Below, one piece after another: positions 20,035-27,952 of a DNA stretch of 64,000 nucleotides. Position 1 is the first letter of the stretch, and the number at the start of each line of letters is the position of its first letter. Location: assembly GCA_000296795.1 (NCBI GenBank), contig BAFH01000003.1:1488401-1552400 (forward strand). The letters run 5' to 3'. The notes below the pieces were generated by a model. The model was given only the letters and a program-made list of their open reading frames with translations. It was not told where the DNA came from and made no database searches. The position numbers were made by a program, and so were the translations under genes. Source of the stretch: Candidatus Jettenia caeni. GTDB lineage: Bacteria > Planctomycetota > Brocadiia > Brocadiales > Brocadiaceae.

Positions 20035-21846
20035 ATGGTTAAGGTTACATTGCCTGACGGGACAAAAAAAGAGTGTAAAGATACTCTGGCTGCATCTGTA
20101 GTTACCGGGAATACAAAAGAAGATTTGGAAATTCTTCGTCACAGTGCAGCTCATATTATGGCACAAGCGGTCAGCAGGTTATTTCCTGGTGTGAAACTCG
20201 GTATAGGTCCTACTATTGAGAATGGATTCTATTACGATTTTGGTCTTCAGCACGGTCTGTCTGAAGAGGATCTGAAAAAAATTGAAGAGGAAATGTTCAG
20301 AATTATCCGGGAGGATCTTGTCTTTAAAAGGACGGAATTACCGCGTGACGCCGCTATAAAGAAGATGGAAGCTCTTGGACAGCCTTTTAAAGTGGAACTT
20401 ATTAAGGATATCGAGAGTGATACAGTATCGTTCTATTCACAAGACGACTTTGTAGATTTGTGCCGTGGACCCCATATTCATCGGACAGGAGCGCTAAAGG
20501 TCTTTAAACTTCTGAACGTAGCAGGCGCTTATTGGCGTGGAAAAGAGACGAATCCCATGCTGCAGCGCATTTATGGCACTGCATTTTTTACTCAGACTGA
20601 GCTTGAGAAATATTTAAAATTCCTGGAAGAGGCGGAAAAACGGGATCATCGGAAAATAGGCAAAGATCTGGATCTCTTTAGCTTCCATGAAGAGGGGGGA
20701 CCGGGGTTAACCTTTTGGCATCCAAAAGGCGCCCGGATGCGGAATCTGATAGAGAATTTTTGGAGGGAAGAACATTTCAAGCGGGGGTATGAGATACTTT
20801 ATAGTCCGCACATAGCAAAAATCAATTTATGGAAGACCAGTGGTCATTGGAATTTTTATCGGGAGAGTATGTACTCGCCTATAGATGTTGAGGGGCAGGA
20901 ATATATCCTGAAGCCTATGAATTGCCCCTTTGCTGTGCTTATGTATAAGACGAAACTCCACAGTTACCGTGAGCTTCCCTTACGATGGGGGGAACTAGGA
21001 ACTGTATACCGATACGAGAGGTCCGGTGTCTTACATGGCTTGCTGCGTGTACGAGGGTTTACTCAGGATGATGCTCATATATTCTGTACCCCTGATCAGC
21101 TAGAGGATGAGATACTGGGGGTATTAGAACTGGCTCAGTTTATGCTATCAAGCTTCGGGTTTCATGAATATGAGATAGAATTAAGTGTGCGTGGCAAGGG
21201 TGAAAAAGAAAAGTATATAGGACGGGATGATGTTTGGGATCATGCCGAAAATGCCTTAAAAATTGCCCTTGATAAGAAAGGGTTGCCGTATATCCGCATG
21301 GAAGGAGAGGCAAAATTTTATGGTCCGGCCATTGATATTAAGGTTAGGGATGCTCTTGGAAGAGGATGGCAGGGGCCTACCATTCAGGTAGATTTTAATC
21401 TTCCTGAGAGGTTTGATGTGAAGTATGTTGGTTCAGACGGTTTTCATCATCAGGTAGTAATGGTTCATCGTACAGTCCTGGGCGCTATGGAACGATTTAT
21501 AGGATGCTTGATAGAACACTATGCTGGTGATTTTCCGTTATGGATAGCGCCAATTCAAATGCGGATATTGCCGATTACTGATACGCATATTGAGCATGCA
21601 AAAAAATTGCAAGCGTTGTTGCTTTCAAAGAGTTTTAGGGTAGAATGTGATACAGGGAATGCAAAGATTAATTATAAAATACGGGAAGGCACCCTGGAAA
21701 AAATTCCTTATTTATTGATTGTCGGTGATAAAGAAATGCAAGATGGCACTGTTTCTGTCAGGAGTAGAAGGAAAGGGAATGAGGGGGCAGTTTCTGTTGA
21801 AGATTTTATAAAAAATATCGATGCTGAAATTCGGGAAAAGAGATAG
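20035..21846 (+). CDS. thrS: Threonyl-tRNA synthetase with shortened TGS domain
   Basis: A 603-residue class II synthetase that charges tRNA-Thr. The editing domain begins LEILRHSAAHIMAQAV, and its zinc/editing residues (HSAAH, CRGPHIHRTG) are present. The catalytic core has MNCPFAVLMYK, RYERSGVLHGLLRVRGFTQD and the C-terminal anticodon-binding domain. The N-terminal TGS domain is cut to MVKVTLPDGTKKEC plus a short linker, about 40 residues less than usual, with no frame break visible. It leads the cluster thrS-infC-rpmI-rplT. Confidence 0.95.
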   Translation: MVKVTLPDGTKKECKDTLAASVVTGNTKEDLEILRHSAAHIMAQAVSRLFPGVKLGIGPTIENGFYYDFGLQHGLSEEDLKKIEEEMFRIIREDLVFKRTELPRDAAIKKMEALGQPFKVELIKDIESDTVSFYSQDDFVDLCRGPHIHRTGALKVFKLLNVAGAYWRGKETNPMLQRIYGTAFFTQTELEKYLKFLEEAEKRDHRKIGKDLDLFSFHEEGGPGLTFWHPKGARMRNLIENFWREEHFKRGYEILYSPHIAKINLWKTSGHWNFYRESMYSPIDVEGQEYILKPMNCPFAVLMYKTKLHSYRELPLRWGELGTVYRYERSGVLHGLLRVRGFTQDDAHIFCTPDQLEDEILGVLELAQFMLSSFGFHEYEIELSVRGKGEKEKYIGRDDVWDHAENALKIALDKKGLPYIRMEGEAKFYGPAIDIKVRDALGRGWQGPTIQVDFNLPERFDVKYVGSDGFHHQVVMVHRTVLGAMERFIGCLIEHYAGDFPLWIAPIQMRILPITDTHIEHAKKLQALLLSKSFRVECDTGNAKINYKIREGTLEKIPYLLIVGDKEMQDGTVSVRSRRKGNEGAVSVEDFIKNIDAEIREKR

Positions 21847-21873
21847 TTCTAAACTTTTTGGAGGAGACTATAC

Positions 21874-22371
21874 ATTTCACAAGAACTAAGGATTAACGAA
21901 CGTATTCGCGCTGCAACGGTACGATTGATAGATGAGAATGGTGCGCAGGTTGGGGTGATTAGCAAAGAAGAAGCCCTTGCAAAAGCAAAGGGCGTGGAGC
22001 AAGACCTTGTTGAGGTAGCTCCGGATGCAAATCCTCCTGTTTGCCGGATTATGAACTACGGCAAGTATAAATATAAACAAAAGAAAAAGATGCATCAAAA
22101 GCAGCATGTAGTTCAATTGAAAGAATTAAGAATAAGGCCAAAAACCGGAGAACACGATATTCAAACGAAGATTCGTCAGGCGAGGAAATTTTTAGAAAGC
22201 AAAAATCGTGTACTCATTAATATGCTGTTTAAAGGAAGAGAACGGGCTCATTCTGAGCTGGGAGAAAATATTTTAAAACAGTTTGCTACCGCATTAGAGG
22301 ATATTGCTAAGGTGGAAAAGGAAAAGATAGCAGATGAGCGAAAAATGGGAATGATCCTGGCGCCTAAGTGA
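21874..22371 (+). CDS. infC: Translation initiation factor IF-3 (ATT start)
   Basis: A 165-residue IF-3 that binds the 30S subunit and checks the start codon. Reading back from the obvious coding part gives SQELRINERIRAATVRLIDE, which is the normal IF-3 N-terminus, and the only suitable start is ATT at 21874, 7 bp after GGAGGAG. ATT is the well-known start of infC in Escherichia coli and allows IF-3 to limit its own translation. The next standard start (TTG at 21925) would delete the conserved N-terminus. The C-terminal domain ends RKMGMILAPK. Confidence 0.93.
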   Translation: MSQELRINERIRAATVRLIDENGAQVGVISKEEALAKAKGVEQDLVEVAPDANPPVCRIMNYGKYKYKQKKKMHQKQHVVQLKELRIRPKTGEHDIQTKIRQARKFLESKNRVLINMLFKGRERAHSELGENILKQFATALEDIAKVEKEKIADERKMGMILAPK

Positions 22372-22440
22372 TACAGATCTGCTCCTGTTGTGTTATTCGC
22401 ATTATCGTATCTTTATTATCATTATCAGGGAGATTTATAG

Positions 22441-22638
22441 ATGCCAAAATTAAAAACCCATAAAGGGCTTAAGAAAAGAATAAAGATTAGTGCTAAAGGC
22501 AAGGTAAAGAGGCCGAAGGCCGGGAAAAGCCACTTAATGTCCGGAAAGTCAGGAAGAAAAAAGGAACATTTGAGAAAAAAAGATGAAGTATCCCCTGCTT
22601 TCAGTAAGAATATGAAAAGAGCTTTACGATTGCGTTAA
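22441..22638 (+). CDS. rpmI: Ribosomal protein bL35
   Basis: A 65-residue, very basic protein with the L35 pattern: PKLKTHKGLKKRIKISAKGK at the start, SHLMSGKSGRKK and RKKDEVSPA in the middle. It binds 23S rRNA in the large subunit. It lies between infC and rplT, its conserved place in most bacteria. Confidence 0.95.
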   Translation: MPKLKTHKGLKKRIKISAKGKVKRPKAGKSHLMSGKSGRKKEHLRKKDEVSPAFSKNMKRALRLR

Positions 22639-22674
22639 ACATATATTTGAATTTTTTTATGAGAGATTAGTAAT

Positions 22675-23031
22675 ATGCCAAGAGCAACAAAAGGTGCTGC
22701 AAGAAAAAGGTCAAGAAAAAGGTTATTAAACAAAACAGAGGGCTACTGGGGCGGAAGAGGTAACTTATACCGCAAGGCCATGGAAACCTATATCCGTGCT
22801 ATGGTCTTTTCATTCCGGGACAGGAAGGCGCGTAAGAGGAAATTCAGAGAATTATGGATTTCCAGAATTAATGCTGCCGTAAGGGAACGTGGCATGTCCT
22901 ATAGCCGTTTTATCAGTGGATTAGTCAAGGCCAATGTGGATTTAAATCGAAAAATGCTGGCTGAAATGGCGGTAAATGACAAACCTGCCTTTGATAAGTT
23001 AGTTGAACAAGTAAAGGCAGCAGCAGGATAA
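22675..23031 (+). CDS. rplT: Ribosomal protein bL20
   Basis: A 118-residue L20: PRATKGAARKRSRKRLLNKT, the GYWGGRGNLYRKAME block and RELWISRINAAVRERGMSYS. It is needed for early assembly of the large subunit and in many bacteria represses its own operon by binding leader RNA; no such leader structure is recognised here. A terminator separates it from pheS. Confidence 0.95.
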   Translation: MPRATKGAARKRSRKRLLNKTEGYWGGRGNLYRKAMETYIRAMVFSFRDRKARKRKFRELWISRINAAVRERGMSYSRFISGLVKANVDLNRKMLAEMAVNDKPAFDKLVEQVKAAAG

Positions 23032-23136
23032 GGTATTCTTAGGTGCTGTATAATGTTCTTTATTTTCAGTAAAGAACTATCAGTAGTCTGTTTTTCAGGC
23101 GCTTTACTCGGTAGGCCGCAGAAGCTTGTAAGATAT

Positions 23137-23183
23137 GAGGCACGTCTTTTCCTATAGACAAGGATAGAACGTGCCTCTTTTTT
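23137..23183 (+). terminator. Terminator or attenuator between rplT and pheS
   Basis: A 9-bp stem GAGGCACGT/ACGTGCCTC with a 23-nt loop is followed by six T residues. It lies 30 bp before the pheS start, so it may end the thrS cluster or act as an attenuator for pheST. I see no leader-peptide frame with phenylalanine codons. Confidence 0.7.
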
Positions 23184-23213
23184 ATAGAGTTTATTTTAAG
23201 AGACACCTTTCTT

Positions 23214-24230
23214 ATGTTCAAAAAAACAGAAAAAGTAAAAAGAGACTTACAAGAAGAAATTCGTGCGGTGACTACATTGAAAGATGCAGAGCAACTCAAG
23301 ATAAAATATCTTGGAAGAAAAGGTATTATCCAGGATTTCATGAAACTTATTCCAACGTTACCGGCAGAGCAACGTGCTGCATTCGGACAACAAATTAACG
23401 CTTTAAAGGCGGAAGTTGCCAGTTTCATAGAAGAGGTTATAGAAAAATTATCCCGTGAACCGGTTCTAAAAGTTAACCATGAGATATTTGATATAACCTT
23501 GCCGGGGAAATTGCCTGTCACAGGGAAAAAGCATCCACTTACTCAAACCATTGACGATGTCAAAGAAGTATTTGCCCGATTGGGTTTCGATGTCGTTTAC
23601 GGACCTGAGGTAGAGCTGGAGTATTATAATTTTGAGGCCTTAAATATTCCGGCGGATCATCCCTCCCGAACTGATTTTGATACCTTCTATATTAAAAACG
23701 ATATTCTTTTAAGAAGCCAGACGTCTACGGTTCAGATTCGTATTATGGAGAAACAAAAACCGCCGATCCGTATTATTGCCCCTGGCAAAGTATACAGACC
23801 TGATACGGTTGACGCCAGGCATTCATTTATGTTTCATCAGGTAGAAGGTCTGCTCGTGGATGAGGGGGTAAGCTTTGCAGACCTGAAGGAAGTACTGAAC
23901 CAATTTATTAAAACCTATTTTGGCAAGGATGTCCGGATGCGTTTTAGACCATCCTTTTTTCCCTTTACAGAACCGAGTGCCGAGGTAGATATTTCGTGTT
24001 CTCTGTGTTCGGGTAAGGGATGCAGTGTTTGTTCTTACAGTGGATGGGTGGAAATACTAGGAGCCGGAATGGTTGATCCTCATGTATTCAAAGCTGTCCA
24101 TTATGATACTGAAAAATATACGGGTTTTGCGTTTGGGATGGGAGTAGAGAGGATTACCATGCTAAAACACGGTATCTCTGATATCCGCCTTTTTTATGAA
24201 AATGATATACGTTTTCTCTCTCAATTTTAG
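23214..24230 (+). CDS. pheS: Phenylalanyl-tRNA synthetase alpha subunit
   Basis: A 338-residue catalytic alpha subunit of the (alpha-beta)2 enzyme. The N-terminal coiled coil (residues ~1-90) is followed by the class II core: HPLTQTIDDVKEVFARLGF, the RTDFDTFY and LRSQTS blocks, PGKVYRPDTVDARHSFMFHQ (motif 2), FTEPSAEVD, and GFAFGMGVERITMLKHGI (motif 3). A CSLCSGKGCSVC cysteine set lies before motif 3. Its stop codon directly abuts the ATG of pheT. Confidence 0.96.
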   Translation: MFKKTEKVKRDLQEEIRAVTTLKDAEQLKIKYLGRKGIIQDFMKLIPTLPAEQRAAFGQQINALKAEVASFIEEVIEKLSREPVLKVNHEIFDITLPGKLPVTGKKHPLTQTIDDVKEVFARLGFDVVYGPEVELEYYNFEALNIPADHPSRTDFDTFYIKNDILLRSQTSTVQIRIMEKQKPPIRIIAPGKVYRPDTVDARHSFMFHQVEGLLVDEGVSFADLKEVLNQFIKTYFGKDVRMRFRPSFFPFTEPSAEVDISCSLCSGKGCSVCSYSGWVEILGAGMVDPHVFKAVHYDTEKYTGFAFGMGVERITMLKHGISDIRLFYENDIRFLSQF

Positions 24231-26237
24231 ATGAAGATCAGCTATAACTGGTTAAAAGAATATGCGTATTTTTACTTATCTCCTGAAGAGCTTGCTGATA
24301 AGTTAACCAATGCAGGATTGGTAGTTGCCGATATTAAACCGGTAGAAGACGATTACTGCCTGGAGGTAGAAGTTACTTCCAATCGACCAGATTGCCTTGG
24401 TATTATTGGTATAACGCGTGAAGTAATTGCGGCGGTCGGAGGAGCGTTACACATACCGGATACGGATTTTGAGACACTATCTGCCAAGGTAACAAAATTT
24501 ATTGATGTTACCGTTGAAGATCCTGTGTTATGTCCTCATTATACCGCCAGAGTTGTACGGCATGTAACCGTGAGACCCTCTCCGGAGTGGATGCAAAAAA
24601 AGTTGAGGTGTATAGGTATCCGGCCGGTAAATAATATTGTAGATATCACAAATTATGTGATGATGGAGACGGGACAACCGATCCATGCTTTTGATTTGGA
24701 TAAGATCGCAGATCAAAAAATCGTGGTAAGAAGAGCTTTAGACGGGGAAATGATTGTTGTTATAAACGGAGTAAAGCGGGCGCTTTTTCATGATATGCTG
24801 GTTATTGCCGACAGCAAAAGGCCGGTAGCTATTGCAGGTGTTATGGGAGGCAAGGAAACAGAAGTATCTGATTCAACCAGGAATATCCTTCTGGAATGCG
24901 CTTTATTTGAGCCAGGACACGTGCGACGCACATCAAAGGAGTTAGGCGTATTCACGGATTCATCGTATCGTTTTGAGCGGAGTACAGATCCGGGGGGTAT
25001 AGAACTGGCGTCTAAAAGGGCTGTAAAGCTTATGAAAGAATTGGCTGATGGAGAAATAGTGAGCGGAGTTATTGATATAAAGCAGAGAGAGTATGAGAAG
25101 AAAAGGATTCCGCTTCGTATAGAAAGACTTCAGAGAATTTTGGGCATAGAAATAAAAAGAGACATTGCCAGCGATATCCTAAAAAGGCTTCAATTTACTA
25201 TCGTAAACGAGGTTGATAACTTTATAGATGTTGTGGTGCCAAGCTTCCGGGGTGATATTTATCGTGAGATTGACCTGATTGAGGAAATAGCCAGAATTTA
25301 TGGGTACAATAACATTCCTGCAAAGACATCCATTTGTGTCCGGGGCAGTATAAAAAGCAAATATGAGGCGGTAGAGGATTGTATTCGTCAGTTTCTCATT
25401 GGTCTTGGGTTTTATGAAGTCAAGACCTTTAGTATTGTCGATATTTCACCATTACAATCAGTAAAACTGTGGTCAGAGCGAGAGTCCCTGGATATTGCCA
25501 ATCCGCTTAGACAGGAAGAGAGTCGCATGCGGACGAGCTTATTACCAAGCCTTATTAACACCAAGAGATATAATGTGAATCATGGTAACGAATCCATAAA
25601 GATATTTGAGATCGCCAGAGTTTATCTTGCAGGCGATAAACTGCCTCACGAAAAGACCTGTTTATCCCTGCTCATAGATGCGGATTTTTTCACTTTGAAG
25701 GGTATTATTGAATCATTAGTATTGCACTTAGGTATCTCTTCTTTAAAACGTGAATGGATTCCCTTCAGTGAACCCAAATTGTTTAGGGATGAAAGGGCAG
25801 CAAAGATTCAACTCGATGATAAAACTTTGGGGTATTTGGGGGAGGCTAGCAGAGAATTGGGGTTTAAAACATCCTTCTGTTTATCCGAGTTGGATATGGA
25901 CTTCCTGGCAGAAAAATCAAATTTTGAAAAAAGATATCATCCTTTGTCGCCATACCCCCCTGTCTTTCGCGATCTGGCAATTATTGTTGATGAAGAGGTA
26001 CCGTGGACGTCTATTGAAAAGTGTATTACGGCTACCCATATATCCTTCTTAAAAGGAATACATTTTTTTGATGTTTATCGTGGCAAGCAGATACCGGCAG
26101 GAAAAAAAAGCGTTGCCTTTAACCTTTGTTTTCAAGCTGAAGACCGTACGCTAAAAAGTGAAGAGGTTGAAACTGCTGAGTGGACTATCCTCGATGTGCT
26201 TCATACAACACTCGATGCAGAATTGCGAAAGCTATAA
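24231..26237 (+). CDS. pheT: Phenylalanyl-tRNA synthetase beta subunit, short form
   Basis: A 668-residue beta subunit. It opens MKISYNWLKEY and passes almost directly from DIKPVEDDYCLE to VEVTSNRPDCLGIIGIAR-like sequence, so the ~110-residue EMAPII-like B2 tRNA-binding insert of the standard ~790-residue form is missing. The B3/B4 editing region, the B5 domain and the C-terminal FDX-ACB anticodon domain (SPYPPVFRDLAIIVDEEVPW, KSVAFNLCFQ) are present. Short forms occur in several phyla. Start is the base after the pheS stop. Confidence 0.95.
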   Translation: MKISYNWLKEYAYFYLSPEELADKLTNAGLVVADIKPVEDDYCLEVEVTSNRPDCLGIIGITREVIAAVGGALHIPDTDFETLSAKVTKFIDVTVEDPVLCPHYTARVVRHVTVRPSPEWMQKKLRCIGIRPVNNIVDITNYVMMETGQPIHAFDLDKIADQKIVVRRALDGEMIVVINGVKRALFHDMLVIADSKRPVAIAGVMGGKETEVSDSTRNILLECALFEPGHVRRTSKELGVFTDSSYRFERSTDPGGIELASKRAVKLMKELADGEIVSGVIDIKQREYEKKRIPLRIERLQRILGIEIKRDIASDILKRLQFTIVNEVDNFIDVVVPSFRGDIYREIDLIEEIARIYGYNNIPAKTSICVRGSIKSKYEAVEDCIRQFLIGLGFYEVKTFSIVDISPLQSVKLWSERESLDIANPLRQEESRMRTSLLPSLINTKRYNVNHGNESIKIFEIARVYLAGDKLPHEKTCLSLLIDADFFTLKGIIESLVLHLGISSLKREWIPFSEPKLFRDERAAKIQLDDKTLGYLGEASRELGFKTSFCLSELDMDFLAEKSNFEKRYHPLSPYPPVFRDLAIIVDEEVPWTSIEKCITATHISFLKGIHFFDVYRGKQIPAGKKSVAFNLCFQAEDRTLKSEEVETAEWTILDVLHTTLDAELRKL

Positions 26238-26254
26238 CAGTGCAATGCCGTTAC

Positions 26255-26755
26255 TCATTCAATACTAACCATAATGGCAACTAAGCCGAAATTTGAATTT
26301 CTTACGTAAACGTTTGCTTTTTTTCCTACAGCAGGTATTCCCTTTATGCAGAGGGCTGAATTGATGTCTATTGCTTGCCCCAGAAGTGTAATAGTATTCA
26401 TACCTACCTCTGTAATAATGCCCTCCAGGCTTGAGGACCCTTTTAGTTTTATCTTTTCAGCGATAAAAGAATCATTCTTTATATATCCTTTTGCCTCGAT
26501 CACATCACCTGCTGCAATATCGCTGGCGTGAAGAGAAATAGTGCAATCTTCTAACTTTATTTTAGCCTTGCTTGCATCTATGTCCATGGTATCGTTGAGA
26601 ATTGAAATGATAGACCCTAATACTGAGCTTACTACACCGTGCATTTCAGCCTTAGCGTTGCTATTTCCATAAATGGTATTTTGAAACAGTACAACTGGTA
26701 AGCCAAGACAGAAAAGAAACGTAGTTATAATAATGCCGATACCCTTATGCTTCAT
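26255..26755 (-). CDS. Exported DUF5666-like protein
   Basis: A 166-residue protein with an N-terminal hydrophobic signal segment (IGIIITTFLFCLGLPVVLF). The mature part has two OB-like repeats: MHGVVSSV...DVIEAKGYIKNDSFIAEKIK and LEGIITEVGMNTITLLGQAI...VGKKANVYV, the pattern of DUF5666. The family is periplasmic or surface located and has no settled function. It is convergent with pheT, 17 bp away, and stands alone. Confidence 0.65.
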   Translation of the reverse strand: MKHKGIGIIITTFLFCLGLPVVLFQNTIYGNSNAKAEMHGVVSSVLGSIISILNDTMDIDASKAKIKLEDCTISLHASDIAAGDVIEAKGYIKNDSFIAEKIKLKGSSSLEGIITEVGMNTITLLGQAIDINSALCIKGIPAVGKKANVYVRNSNFGLVAIMVSIE

Positions 26756-26980
26756 TTCTTCCCCTCCCCTTTTGGAAAAGTATTCTCAATATAAAAGGCT
26801 TATGTCTGCTTAATAAAGTTTCTTTACCAGAAGAATAAAGTTTCTATGCTTTAATTCTATAAAAATGAATTGGGTGTATCGAATCTCTGCATTATATCGC
26901 TTTTCATTCTATAACTAATTTCGTAATTGTCAAGTTAATAGTAATCTCTGAAAAATTGCGGTTTTTTACAAACCAGAAAT

Positions 26981-27928
26981 ATGTCACCCTATAAGCGAAT
27001 TATTGACAAAGCGTGGTCTTTAAGAAAAAAGTATATAAATTATACTGCCACAAATGTGTTTCGTCTGGTAAATTCTTATGGAGATGCCTTACCTGAGGTA
27101 ACGATTGATGTTTATGATAAAAATTTCCTGATCCAATATTTCAAGCCATATGAAGAGCATACAAAAAATAAGATTTCTATCGCCCTTAACGAAATCTTTA
27201 AACCAGAAAATATCACACAAAAGACACGATTGAAAGGAGAAGATGTTGAGACCCGTCTTATTTTTGGGCCAGAAATTCCTAAAGATTTTGTAGTAGTGGA
27301 GAATAGCATAAAGTTCAATATATCATTTCAGGATGGCGGTGGTACCGGACTTTTTCTCGATCAAAGGGATAATAGAAAAAAGATACAAACCCTGTCCAAA
27401 GGTAAAGAGTTATTAAACTGTTTTTGTTACACCTCCTCCTTTTCAGTTTATGCGGGCCTGGGTGGTGCTAACAGGACGGTTAATGTTGATTTGTCGAAAA
27501 AGGCAATAGAATGGAGTAAGAAAAATTTTTCACTCAATCAACTGGATAGAAACAATCATGAGTTTATCGTGGGGGATGTGTGGGATTGGATCAAAAGATT
27601 TCAAAAAAAGGGCCGATTATTTGATGTAATTATTTTGGATCCTCCAAGTTTTTCCACCAGTAAAACAAGGGTATTTAGCGTGGAAAAGGATTTTCCGGAA
27701 TTAATCGGGATCGGACTCAATATCCTTCGCGATGATGGCATTCTTATCTTCTCTACCAATATAGCGAAAATCAACTTTTCAAAATTTTTTCAGCTATTGC
27801 CCAGGATTAAAAATTATACATCAAAGGCATACAAGATTATTGACGTATCATCACAGGGATTGGATTTTCCTATTGATGGAATTTATTTGATAGAACCCTA
27901 TCTGAAGTTTATCATGTTGACGTGTTAA
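26981..27928 (+). CDS. RlmI/RlmK-like class I SAM methyltransferase
   Basis: A 315-residue RNA methyltransferase of the RlmI type. The N-terminal half carries TNVFRLVNSYGDALPEVTID, then DGGGTGLFLDQRDNR, a hallmark of the family. SAM binding is by LLNCFCYTSSFSVYAGLGGA, NVDLSKKAIEWSKKN and the catalytic ILDPPSFS. The complete N-terminal PUA domain of RlmI is not evident. The likely product is 5-methylcytosine or another base methylation in 23S rRNA. A 24-bp gap leads to the restriction-modification gene, but a functional link is unlikely. Confidence 0.85.
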   Translation: MSPYKRIIDKAWSLRKKYINYTATNVFRLVNSYGDALPEVTIDVYDKNFLIQYFKPYEEHTKNKISIALNEIFKPENITQKTRLKGEDVETRLIFGPEIPKDFVVVENSIKFNISFQDGGGTGLFLDQRDNRKKIQTLSKGKELLNCFCYTSSFSVYAGLGGANRTVNVDLSKKAIEWSKKNFSLNQLDRNNHEFIVGDVWDWIKRFQKKGRLFDVIILDPPSFSTSKTRVFSVEKDFPELIGIGLNILRDDGILIFSTNIAKINFSKFFQLLPRIKNYTSKAYKIIDVSSQGLDFPIDGIYLIEPYLKFIMLTC

Positions 27929-27952
27929 AAACACATACTTGACGAGGTCTTA

